Shown: positions 1-9,400 of the stretch, piece by piece
Layout of the letters: every line of letters starts with the position of its first letter
How positions within the stretch are numbered: position 1 is the stretch's first letter
DNA from: Giardia muris
Taxonomy: Eukaryota; Fornicata; Diplomonadida; Hexamitidae
Direction of reading: 5' to 3'
Assembly: GCA_006247105.1 (NCBI GenBank)
Contig: CM016927.1
Span: 186,001-250,000, forward strand
DNA length: 64,000 nt
Program-made: the position numbers and the translations under genes
Notes under the pieces: generated by a model
Seen by the model: only the letters and a program-made list of their open reading frames with translations
Told to the model about the DNA's origin: nothing
Databases searched by the model: none

Positions 1-3000
1 CCGGAACGAGTGCTGGATGTCAAGGATGATCGCGATTCCGGAGTCAGAAAGTGATCCTTGTGAGGGAGGATCGAAAGAGTCTTATAGATTTCGCCCGGAA
101 TCATGTCAAAACAGGTCTTGCATGCAACGAAGTTCAGAAGATCGAGGGGTTGAGACATGCTCAAGGAATGGTAATGCTGTAGGTGTGAGTGTTGACATGA
201 GCAATGATAGTGCATGGTCGGACTGCGTGCAGCGCCATCCTTCCCCATGCTACCACCCATGGAGCTGGTTGAGAGCTGGGAGGGCCGGATGCTGAAGGAG
301 CTACGGGTCCCCCCGGAGTCGGCCTGGAAAGGGGGATACCCACTCTTGGCGTATAGCTGGTCGAAGTGGTTGAGTGGGGAGTTCGTGTCCTTCGCATTCT
401 CGCGAGGCACCTCCTCCGTGCTCGCGTCGCAATAGAGGAACTCGGTGATGAAGCGGGTGTTCATGAATCTAAGCTTATATGTGGCACCGACGTTTCGGAA
501 CCTACGACGCAAAGTGCACTCGTAATTGCTTATCGAAGACCGCCGGATGAAAGGTCGGTTCTTCCGGATGACGTTGTCTCGCATGAGGAGAATGCGCCAG
601 AAGTGGAACATTCGAAGGCGTGAATTGGTGCAGGCGAGCGTTAGAGTCTCATTGCTGTGAAGACTGATGCAATGGAGCGGCGCAAGGCACGTGCGGTAAG
701 ACGAGCCAAGGGCCATCCCGCGCGTGGCAGGTGCGAACTCCGATGCGTTACTCGCCACGAGGGTGACGTCGTTCAGGGAGCCTGAGAAGGTCTCGTTGTC
801 CTCGCTCTCAGCGATAGTGGACGGGGCTACCGGCGAGTCTCGCGGGTAATGACTGACAGAACCAATGGCTGTGTGCTTACCCGCCACTGGGAAGTTATTC
901 TCGTCGAAGAAGGGATGATTGAGGACCTCGTACATCGTGTAACGGTACATGGGGTTGGAGGCTAGAAGGCCACAGAAGAGGTCTGTGAGGAACGGAGAAA
1001 GGGCCCCTGCAAGCGTCGTCGCCTCTCCCGAGGCGCGGCTGAGGGGCTGGGTGCGGTGTGATCCAGTGTACAGACTATACAGCATGACACCGAACTGCCA
1101 GACGTCCGCGGGCTTCCCCATGTAGCTATTCTTGTCCGATAGCTGGTTGACGTCCCAGATCCGTAGGACCTCGGGGGCCAAGTAGGTCCGGGTCCCATCG
1201 TCGCCCCCGATGTACAGGGAAACGTTCGAGGTCGCCAGGGGGTTATGGCAGACCTTCTCGAATTCTTCTGTGACGCTCAGTATTATGCGATCGAAGTCAG
1301 ACCCCATTCCGGCACGGTCCAGGGTCTGGTCCGCCAATTCGATGATGTATATGAAGTCGTGCAGATGCGTAATGGGAGACGACCCGATGGTCCGCAGGAG
1401 CTGACGAACAAAGTGTCCTGCCGCCTCCTTAGAACGGGCCGGACCCGGAGTCTCCGCTCGTGCCGGTGAGAGGATACTATGCTTCATTTGCACAATGCTG
1501 GGGACGGATGGGAGCGCGTCGGAGCCTTGCCAGGAAGGAGACCCGTGATCAGAGGGCTCGCTAATCATGGTGTAATCACTTGACGTCCTGGATTCACCGC
1601 CAAGCTCCGAAACTCTCGTGTGAGATGTGGTGGTGAGCTGAGGGTATGTCTGGCGAAGGCTTGACGAGGGCAGGATCGTATATGCACACCTCTTCTCAGG
1701 ATTGAGGGTCTTCGGCTCATCGTCCGGCCTTCGTCCACGTGAGTCGCTCCGTCCGTCCGTTACGCTCTCGGAAGTCTTGTTCCAGGGTGTGGAAGACTTA
1801 CGTGCCTCCGAGTTATTCACGGGGTCGATGCCCGGGTGCGTTGCCTTCCCCAAACTTTCTAAGGTCGCCTCGGGGCTAGGCGTTAATTCATCATCCTGCT
1901 GGATGTTCGATATTTCCGAAACGCTTTGAAGGACTGGAGCCGTTGTCGAATCTGAAAGGTCACAGGTCCTACTTCGACTGACATGTTCTGGCAGAGGCGC
2001 ACAGGTATGAACGGGAGGTAAAGTGTCCGACACGTCCCCGGTATGGCTCTGACCAAGGGCCTGGTGCTGGGAATGAGAATGTATCATCTGGATGGAATGA
2101 CCGGGTCGCTCTTCTAGACGACTCTTATAGAAGGCAGAATAGACCTCGTCAATAAAGGCGCGTATGGCGGGCTCCCGAGAGGTCTCATACAAGGCTGAGG
2201 CCATCATGGGAGGGTTGTCACTCAGTCTCCGATGCGGTCCAGCCTGACGAAGGGCTCCATCCACGAGGGAAATGAGGTGAGAGATGAAACGTCTAGCTAT
2301 CCGCACGAGGACGGCTAGGATGTAACTGATGCTATCGCCGACCTTTCCTAGGTCCTTGGCGGTATCGAAGTCCCCGAGCTTAGCCACGTAGCGGAAGGAG
2401 TTGATCCTGCCTCTCTGGAGCTTGTGTTCAAGCTCGACGACGAAGGAGGGGGAGCGTTGAGAAAGACTAAAGAGGTGAGAGTAGTAGTAGTGGAGTTCAC
2501 GCGCACGGTCCTCTCCGAGATCAGAATCCTTGAAGCTAATGCTGGATAGGAGGGGGAATTGAAGGAGTAACCGTTGGGTCCAATGGATGCTACCCTCGAA
2601 GTTTAAAGGGAGCTCGGAATGGCTTCCCACGATCGAAGTCCTTGCCCTATCGACCGTACGGATGGTACTGAGGCGATGGATCCGAGACCTGACTGCACGG
2701 CTCTCGCTCGAAGGGGTAACTCCGATATTCGGGCGACTAAGGTTCTCCTTTATGTAATTGCTTGGACTCATCAAGGAGGGGACGCCAGGGGTTTCGAGAC
2801 CCTCAAAGGAAACTCCATAGTGCGAGGTAGCGGGTTGGACCTCATCGGTGGTATTGATGAAGACATTGTCGGCTTTGACATCCTGATGCAGGATGTTATT
2901 CCTGTGTAGGAACTCGAGCCCGGAGGCCACCTGGTAGACAATGATTCGAAGGTCATTCGTCGTCAAGGCGCCAAGGTTTGAGGTCAAGTCCCCCAGGTTG

Positions 3001-3755
3001 CAATACTCAAGGACGTAGATGAACATGTTATCGTAGGAAATGGTGGAGAGGCATTGACGGAAAGGATTGGTCTTATTCTCGTAGGATTCGAACCTGGGGG
3101 CCATGAGACGTCCCATCTGGAATATCCCATTGACCATCTCGGTCGTGATCTGTTCTAGCGGCATCTTCGCCTGAACGCGCAGGGAGACGGTACACTCCTT
3201 TATCAGAAGCTTCGTGACTCCTAGTAGCTTATCTGCCAGGCCTCCACAGATCGTCCCGACCGTGAGGCGCCCACCCCGCCCCGTGTCCTTCGCTAGAGCT
3301 GTCTGCTGCACTCCTGTGGGCTTAATGACGGAATTGTATATGACCTCATATAGCTGGGTCAGGTTCGGGTGCTGAAGCCGGTCCATGATGCAAGCCGTCG
3401 TCCAGAGGAAGCGGTCCGCCTCCTCCTGGGTCGCATACCGTCTCCCCGGCCGTGTACGCTCGACCATACGAAGGACCACGGGAAGGTTGAGGATCGTGTT
3501 CTCCGCCTTATGCACCCGCGCGTACGCCCCGTAGCCGATCTGCTTGTGCACGCGGTACTCGTGGATGGCAACGATGTCGTGGGGATAAATCCTCGTCCAG
3601 ATCCGGTCTCGGACAACACACCGGGTCAAAGGCGGCTGGAAGGTGTTGCTGACGGGGAGCTCCAGCACGAAGTCGTACGAGCCCCCATCCCGCGCGAATT
3701 GATCATCAGAACAGACGTCCGAGTCGCTCGCCGGGAGCGCCGTCTGGTCCGGCAT
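1..3755 (-). CDS. Kinase-like protein with a very large insertion in the catalytic domain (3' end off window)
   Basis: An open minus-strand frame of 1,251 codons runs from an ATG preceded by six A's to the window edge, so the C-terminus is missing. A kinase fold is visible: a glycine-rich loop (IGYGAYARV, about residue 72), a catalytic loop HQDVKADN (290-297), GTRTYLAPE (APE at 860-862), then KPADVWQFGV and a final helix ending near HPFF. About 550 residues, serine-rich and probably disordered, separate the catalytic loop from APE. The VAIK position reads VVLR, so the ATP-anchoring lysine appears to be Arg, and I find no DFG motif. HRD is HQD. The C-terminal lobe most resembles CaMKK/Elm1-type kinases (inference). 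It is probably a pseudokinase or strongly divergent kinase. Past the kinase region comes a Cys/His-containing stretch of unknown role. Confidence 0.75.
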   Translation of the reverse strand, partial: MPDQTALPASDSDVCSDDQFARDGGSYDFVLELPVSNTFQPPLTRCVVRDRIWTRIYPHDIVAIHEYRVHKQIGYGAYARVHKAENTILNLPVVLRMVERTRPGRRYATQEEADRFLWTTACIMDRLQHPNLTQLYEVIYNSVIKPTGVQQTALAKDTGRGGRLTVGTICGGLADKLLGVTKLLIKECTVSLRVQAKMPLEQITTEMVNGIFQMGRLMAPRFESYENKTNPFRQCLSTISYDNMFIYVLEYCNLGDLTSNLGALTTNDLRIIVYQVASGLEFLHRNNILHQDVKADNVFINTTDEVQPATSHYGVSFEGLETPGVPSLMSPSNYIKENLSRPNIGVTPSSESRAVRSRIHRLSTIRTVDRARTSIVGSHSELPLNFEGSIHWTQRLLLQFPLLSSISFKDSDLGEDRARELHYYYSHLFSLSQRSPSFVVELEHKLQRGRINSFRYVAKLGDFDTAKDLGKVGDSISYILAVLVRIARRFISHLISLVDGALRQAGPHRRLSDNPPMMASALYETSREPAIRAFIDEVYSAFYKSRLEERPGHSIQMIHSHSQHQALGQSHTGDVSDTLPPVHTCAPLPEHVSRSRTCDLSDSTTAPVLQSVSEISNIQQDDELTPSPEATLESLGKATHPGIDPVNNSEARKSSTPWNKTSESVTDGRSDSRGRRPDDEPKTLNPEKRCAYTILPSSSLRQTYPQLTTTSHTRVSELGGESRTSSDYTMISEPSDHGSPSWQGSDALPSVPSIVQMKHSILSPARAETPGPARSKEAAGHFVRQLLRTIGSSPITHLHDFIYIIELADQTLDRAGMGSDFDRIILSVTEEFEKVCHNPLATSNVSLYIGGDDGTRTYLAPEVLRIWDVNQLSDKNSYMGKPADVWQFGVMLYSLYTGSHRTQPLSRASGEATTLAGALSPFLTDLFCGLLASNPMYRYTMYEVLNHPFFDENNFPVAGKHTAIGSVSHYPRDSPVAPSTIAESEDNETFSGSLNDVTLVASNASEFAPATRGMALGSSYRTCLAPLHCISLHSNETLTLACTNSRLRMFHFWRILLMRDNVIRKNRPFIRRSSISNYECTLRRRFRNVGATYKLRFMNTRFITEFLYCDASTEEVPRENAKDTNSPLNHFDQLYAKSGYPPFQADSGGTRSSFSIRPSQLSTSSMGGSMGKDGAARSPTMHYHCSCQHSHLQHYHSLSMSQPLDLLNFVACKTCFDMIPGEIYKTLSILPHKDHFLTPESRSSLTSSTRS

Positions 3756-3871
3756 TTTTTGCTTCCGTCAACTTTCCTGGGAGGCTCTGAGAGCCATTCG
3801 GAGCCAAGGAGAGGGTGGGACGACCCGATCTGCGTGATCCCATCCCGTCATTATTACGATAATCTGAAAAA
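3756..3871. promoter_or_regulatory. Short bidirectional promoter region
   Basis: These 116 bases separate the divergent start codons of the kinase-like gene and TSR1. Both ends are A/T tracts abutting the ATG (TTTTTT at the left, reading AAAAAA-ATG on the minus strand; GAAAAA before the right ATG), and an AT-rich block lies around 3849-3870. This matches the A-rich initiators of Giardia promoters. No other motif was recognised. Confidence 0.5.
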
Positions 3872-6352
3872 ATGACCCAGCCCGGGAAGCACCGTGGTAT
3901 CTCGAACCTCTCTGTAACCCAGATGCCCATGAAGCCTAAGGCATCCGCCCGGGTGAACGGCCTGACCAAGGCGCAACAGCGGAAGCTGACGAAGCGGGAG
4001 GTTATCGAGAAGCAAAGGACGCACAACTTGGCCAAAGGGCTGCGGAATAGTACTCCCAAGCACATCGCGGTCGTCGCCCTCTCCGAGGGGGTCACGCCCG
4101 AGCAGGTCTGGAAGCAGATCGTCGCCAATTGCCCGACTGCCTCTCTCCCAGCGACCTCGAGTCACGCATCAGTTTATGCGGCTCAGGGACAAGCCTTCAT
4201 CCCAATCTTCGTCTCCCTCCCCGAAAAGGACGTAGACCTGATGGATCGACTGGACTCGTTGATGCACTCAAATATCTTCCTGTTCGTCACACTTTTAGAT
4301 GGCCCCTCAGCAGCAGGAATCAGCTTGCTCAACGCCTGTGCCGCGATGCGACTGAACCAACCCCAAATTGCTTTGGCGATATCTCCAGCCACCATCGCCT
4401 CAGACCTGATCTTGGACTCAATGTCACTCATCCTCAATACGACTGAGATGGGCATCCCACCAGATACCGGTGTGGATGCCGGGTTCACCTCCGCCACGAC
4501 GCAACGGGTGCTTAGTCATCAGCAGCTACGCACTATCAAGACTCATTATCACCCAGACGTGTACCTCATCGCCCCTTTTGAGGCACGAAAGCATTCGGAA
4601 TCCCTTATCAGACGTCTCGGGTCGATGGTCATCTCAGATGACGGTGGGAGGCCTGGCTGGCTCAGATCACGCCCAACGCTGCCTATCTTGGCGACAGAGC
4701 TGGAGGACATCGATGCCACCCTCGGGGTCTTGCGCTTCAGCGTGACCGGCTGGCTGTGCGGCCAGTTGCCTCTGACGGCGGACCAGAACGCGTACGTGCA
4801 GTCGGTGGGGGTCTGTGCTATCACCGGGATTGAGGTCATCAACTCCTACAACCCCTCTCTTGCCCTGGAGAAGGAGGACCTGTACCCGTCGACTTTTACC
4901 CCGCTACAGACGCGTACCGACCAGGGGGAGACCCTTTTGGCACGCCGTCACGTGGGTGCGCCCGAGGATGCCGGTTTCAGTCTGATTCCGACTTTGCATG
5001 AGGGTCGGCGATCGGAACGGATGGAATGTGATGACCAGCCACATCCGCAGGCGGGGGCTGATGCTGGTGGTGATGGGCTCCCGGATGACGATGAAGATGA
5101 CTACGAGTACATTCAGATGGAGAACGAGTATGAGGCGAAGTTGCGGTACCAGAGCGACGAGCCTTGGGAGTATCCAGACGAGCTCGACATACATCCGACC
5201 GCGGAGCTTCGGTCGCTTCTGCAGGGCTGGCGTGGTCTTCGGAGCGCACGCTCATCTCCTTGGAAGATCCTAGCAGACGACGTGCCCGCCGGCTACGAGA
5301 CTCTTTATCACATCCATCAACCCGTGCAGGTGTTCACCTATGCCAAGAACGAGCTGCTTCTGGCCGGGAGGACGGCTCCAGGAAACCTACTTCGAGTGCA
5401 TCTTGAGTTCTCGATGCAAAGCATGCATTTGGGCGCGATCTTTGCGGAGGTTGAAGGGGCGGGACAGTACCTGCCACGGTTGACCGAGGAGACGCTTAGG
5501 GAGTACTATGAGCAGCTCTTCACGCACCTGAGCCAAGAGACGCTGGGGAGTAGGCTTCGTGGACTAATAGGGCTGTATCGATTTGAGAATAGAGATTCAA
5601 TCGCCCACTGCACCGTCTCGCTCGCAGACTTGCCAAGCACCTTTGGGATTCCGGACGCGCCGCCTATTAGGCCTGGTGATCCAACACCCCTGACACATGA
5701 GCATCCATTCATCATCTATGCCGGGTTCCGCCGCATATACACAGCCCCTCTGCCTAGCCAGCTGCTCGCCCCGGGGAGAAGCAAGATGGTACGGTACTAT
5801 CACACCACGGAGCAATCCATCACGATGTCGTTTGTCTGTCCCTTGTATCTTGAGCAGGATGCACTCCCCCATGCTCTCTTCTTCTATACTCCCAGCCTGA
5901 CATCCACCTCGACCGTGTTGGGCGAGTACCGCTTCTGTGGTAGTGGGAAGATCACCACGTTCGATACCACCTTCATCACCCTCCAACGTATCGTCCTCGC
6001 CGGTACCCCCTTTCACATCAACCGTCGGTACGCCACGGTGCGTCACATGTTCTTCTCCCCCGAAGATGTCAAGTATTTCGCCCCATTGGATCTATACACC
6101 GAGAATGGGGGCACTGGGCGTATCCTTCAGCCCATGGGCCTCAAGGGATACTTCAAGGCCCACTTCGACACCCAAATCACTCATGGAACCGCAATCAAAC
6201 TCGCAGTCTATCGGCAAGCCTTCCCCCCCATGCTCAGTCTCCGTCTCGACGGGGGTGATGGGCTTTTCTTCCCGGCCGCATGTTATGCTTTCGCGACAAG
6301 GATCGCCAACACCCAGGAACAGCTAGCCGCCCTCGCCACGGAAACAGAGTGA
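3872..6352 (+). CDS. TSR1: TSR1-like 40S ribosome biogenesis factor
   Basis: 826 residues, close to yeast Tsr1 (788). The N-terminus is basic (KASARVNGLTKAQQRKLTKR). It is followed by a GTPase-like fold without a recognisable P-loop, as expected for Tsr1 and unlike its paralogue Bms1. An acidic linker (DDDEDDYEYIQMENEY, about residues 408-423) precedes the conserved C-terminal Bms1/Tsr1 domain, which ends with the signature GLKGYFKAHFDTQI and AVYRQAFPP. In other eukaryotes Tsr1 binds late pre-40S particles, blocks premature factor access and is needed for late 20S pre-rRNA processing. The start is chosen because GAAAAA abuts the ATG. The stop codon lies inside an AGTGAAG poly(A)-like motif. 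A tRNA gene on the other strand begins to be read toward its 3' end 80 bases downstream. Confidence 0.85.
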   Translation: MTQPGKHRGISNLSVTQMPMKPKASARVNGLTKAQQRKLTKREVIEKQRTHNLAKGLRNSTPKHIAVVALSEGVTPEQVWKQIVANCPTASLPATSSHASVYAAQGQAFIPIFVSLPEKDVDLMDRLDSLMHSNIFLFVTLLDGPSAAGISLLNACAAMRLNQPQIALAISPATIASDLILDSMSLILNTTEMGIPPDTGVDAGFTSATTQRVLSHQQLRTIKTHYHPDVYLIAPFEARKHSESLIRRLGSMVISDDGGRPGWLRSRPTLPILATELEDIDATLGVLRFSVTGWLCGQLPLTADQNAYVQSVGVCAITGIEVINSYNPSLALEKEDLYPSTFTPLQTRTDQGETLLARRHVGAPEDAGFSLIPTLHEGRRSERMECDDQPHPQAGADAGGDGLPDDDEDDYEYIQMENEYEAKLRYQSDEPWEYPDELDIHPTAELRSLLQGWRGLRSARSSPWKILADDVPAGYETLYHIHQPVQVFTYAKNELLLAGRTAPGNLLRVHLEFSMQSMHLGAIFAEVEGAGQYLPRLTEETLREYYEQLFTHLSQETLGSRLRGLIGLYRFENRDSIAHCTVSLADLPSTFGIPDAPPIRPGDPTPLTHEHPFIIYAGFRRIYTAPLPSQLLAPGRSKMVRYYHTTEQSITMSFVCPLYLEQDALPHALFFYTPSLTSTSTVLGEYRFCGSGKITTFDTTFITLQRIVLAGTPFHINRRYATVRHMFFSPEDVKYFAPLDLYTENGGTGRILQPMGLKGYFKAHFDTQITHGTAIKLAVYRQAFPPMLSLRLDGGDGLFFPAACYAFATRIANTQEQLAALATETE

Positions 6353-6354
6353 AG
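6348..6354 (+). terminator. Poly(A)-signal-like AGTGAAG containing the TSR1 stop codon
   Basis: AGTGAAG overlaps the TGA stop (6350-6352). AGTRAA is the known Giardia poly(A) signal; that it acts here is inferred. Confidence 0.45.
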
Positions 6355-6361
6355 GAGAATG

Positions 6362-6432
6362 TGCGCATGCCGGGAATCGAACCCGGGCCAGATGCGTGGG
6401 AGGCAACCATGATACCATTTCACCACATGCGC
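6362..6432 (-). tRNA. tRNA-Gly (anticodon CCC)
   Basis: The 71-base reverse complement folds into a complete cloverleaf: a perfect 7-bp acceptor stem (GCGCATG/CATGCGC) with discriminator A; a 3-bp D stem with loop AAATGGTAT; an anticodon loop CTCCCAC giving anticodon CCC (6398-6400); and a T stem CCGGG/CCCGG with loop TTCGATT. The anticodon stem has one T-T mismatch. CCA is not encoded and there is no intron. A and B boxes are present. No run of four T's follows within about 60 bases, so the Pol III terminator is weak or unusual. The gene is antisense to the neighbours on both sides. Confidence 0.92.
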
Positions 6433-6494
6433 CTGCTCGGACATCTTCCCCCTCCTGCAGAGCTCATCCGAGCCCCGGGTTTATATTCTGCAAA

Positions 6495-9400
6495 ATGGAT
6501 GTCTTCTTAGATGGAGGACGATTACGTGACGGGATCCTTCGCGAGCGGACCCTTCCCCCGGAGTCCATGGGGCCGCGGACCGGACCTCGCCTCCCCATCG
6601 TCCAACGTCTCCCTCGAATCTTCGAGATGCTCGACGCATGGTTAGCGCAGCCGATCACGAGCCATATAATAAAGGCTCAGAAGCCTCGAGGGTCAAGGGA
6701 GCCGCCCCTCGAGTGTCTTTGTGAGATAACCGGTGAGGTTCCGACCATCGTCGATGAGCGTCCCTTACTCGAATTCTCATTCTTACGTTGCGAGAAGAAT
6801 GTCCCAGTAGAGACAGGAGAGTTGAGGCCAGGTGTGGGGCAACAGATGACCAGAATTCAACGGTATTCGGAACAGCTCGAGCGACGACACAATGCGTTGA
6901 TCGATGCCTTCATTTCCTATGCGACCTCTCTTGTGGGTTCCCTTTTCCATGACTTAGATACAGCAAGGCGTCGATATCAGGATTTCATCGCTGCGACTGA
7001 GACGACCTTCAGTAGATTAGCAACGAGCACGATCTCCCCCGCAGAGATGGATAGTGCGTTGTCCGAAACAGTCTCCAGGGTCTTCGCCACTTTCGACCTG
7101 ATGAAGCTACGGCTTGACAAGCTCTTGGCCTTACTCCAAGAGGTCGTCGTCCGCTCCGTCCAGACCCTGGCCGCGGGCCTCGCAGAGGCTTGCTGCACCG
7201 AAGAAAAGATTCACGAGTACATCGACGAGATCGTACGGCAGGTCCAAGAGAACATCCACACTCTTGCGGCCCACACCTCGACGTTCGTCACCGCGGCGGA
7301 GAACAGGGCGCACGCATGCGTCGAGGATGGGCGAGCGCAATGCGTGCGTGTCATCCTGCACCGTAAGCTCGTCTTGGTCCAGGACATCCTCTTCGAGTTT
7401 GTCGATTCAATCCATAAGCGGGCGGAGTTCTCGCCCACCCTAGTTACCTCCATCAACCGCCTCCAGAGCTCCCTTCACTCGCTCAATTCCGAGTGCATGA
7501 ATTTTGTGACCAGGATATCGATAACGACCGAACATCCTCGTGACTTATCCTTAGCCCTCGTCCGTGACGTCTTTTTCCCGAGGCGTCACGATATCCGTTG
7601 CAGCCTATATCACATCAGAGATGCCATCGAGTTTGCTCATAGCGAGTTGCAGTCAGACTTAGAGACGGTCGCCGCCGGGATTGAACGCGTCGGAATGCTC
7701 GATCCTGAGGTGGACCGCTTGCTCCATGGGACAGTTGAGAGCTGGCGAAAACGTTGGGATGCCCGATACGCCCTCCTTAATGAGGTCACGGTCCGGACCC
7801 TTCATGCCACCTCCTTCTTTATCGCCTCCACGATCGCGATCATGGGTGCCGTTGACACCGTCTTCAAGCACGCCACCCTGCTTGAAGAGCGGTGGCAGGA
7901 GCTCTCCGAGAGCGCCCTTGACGCCATAGAGGCCCGCTTCACACGCGATTGGACCCGCGCTAGTGGCTGTCTGACGTACATTAAACGGAGCGTCGAGAAC
8001 ATCTGGGCGACCTCGGACGCCGAGAAGGTGAAGAAGATTTCCGCGACCCTTCTTGATGCCGTCGATGAGGCAATTCGGAAGCATGAGCAAGCGATCATTA
8101 ATCTAACCTCCGGAGACCTGGAGACGGGAGTCGTCATCAAGTCGCTAATCTCCGTTGTCTCGGCTGAGCTGTACGAGCTTTGTAGAACCTCTCTCATGGG
8201 GTCCTTAACAGAAGAGCGCGAAGATCTACTCAAGGAGAGCGTCCTTGGGGCTGACCTTCTGATTTGCATGCCATCCTCGGACATTACTACGGAAAAGTAC
8301 CATGAACTGGATGACTCGGCAAAGCTTCTGATCAAACGCCCCACCGACGACGATTTGGGTGGGCCTTCTACAACGTCCGATTGGGCCTGCACCACACTTC
8401 CACTAGATAGCCTTAGTGCGATCGTTACGGAAAGGTCGCGCGATATAGAGTTTCTGGAACGCCTAGAAAAAAAGGCGACGGATCAAACTCAGGACGCTCC
8501 AGATTTGACAACAGAAACAGCAACGACAACGACAACGTCGCCAACAAAGGCAACAAAGACGGCCAAACCATCTCCTCCGCCGTCACGGAAGGCTTCTCGT
8601 AGCAATACTCCCGTGAAGAACAAGGAGGCTCAACCCAAGGACTCTGGGGAGCCCGAATTGTTGATTCCCCTTCCGACCTTCGAGACCGACGTCGATATGG
8701 ATGCCTACTATGACGAATATGGGTTCTCCTACTACCAGGATGGCTTCACGCCGGACAGATTATTTGAAGCGTTTGCCACGGTCCAGTCCCAGTCAACCCC
8801 GGATGAGAAGAAAGGTGGAGTCAAAAGTCCCCCACCACCTGCGGCCATACTGGGGCTTACGGAGCCAGGGGAACAACAGTTCTTCCTCTCGCACCAATTA
8901 ACCGCCGACCCTTTGTACGCCTGTGCCTTTCTGTCCCTTCCCAAGGACATTCGCTTTGTGTTCTACTTCAGCTTATTGCTCCTCCTGCATGAGGATGGGA
9001 GACGGGTTGCACGAAATGAGGCGATCAGGGACTTTGGCATACTTGCATCGGAATATAGGACTAAGTATCTCGAGCTACTGAACGAGAGGGCAACAGCGGC
9101 ATACAAGGCCGAGCTTGCGGCCTGGGAGAAGGGAGCCGGGAAGCGGGCGAAGCCGGCGAACCCAAAGAAGCCAAAGGAAGGCTCTCGTCCTGAAACCGCC
9201 GATGATGGGCGTCCTCAAGAGCCCGAGCCGATCGTGACCCTTCCAGAACACGTCGAAAAGGCCATCTCGTCTATCGCCATACCAGAGCCCAAAGATTTAA
9301 GCGACAAGGAGGTTTATGCGCGTTTGGTATATGCCATCATGGAGTACGACTCCTTAAAGCTTGTCCCGTTGTTTCCAGGCCAGAAGATGCCCCAAGCCGC

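Noticed and set aside
3083..3097. GGATTCGAACCTGG, resembling a tRNA T-arm on the minus strand
   Set aside because: The T stem does not pair (CCAGG/CCTAC) and no acceptor or D stem is found. It codes for FES in the kinase-like gene.
3369..3875. 168-codon plus-strand frame
   Set aside because: Antisense to the N-terminus of the kinase-like gene and crosses the bidirectional promoter; no A-rich start.
6396..6494. Upstream extension of the 2,279-residue protein
   Set aside because: It starts at GTG inside the tRNA gene; the ATG at 6495 has the usual A-rich context.
8510..8550. ACAACG/CAACGA short tandem repeat
   Set aside because: Brief Thr-rich linker in a coding region; no sign of expansion or function.
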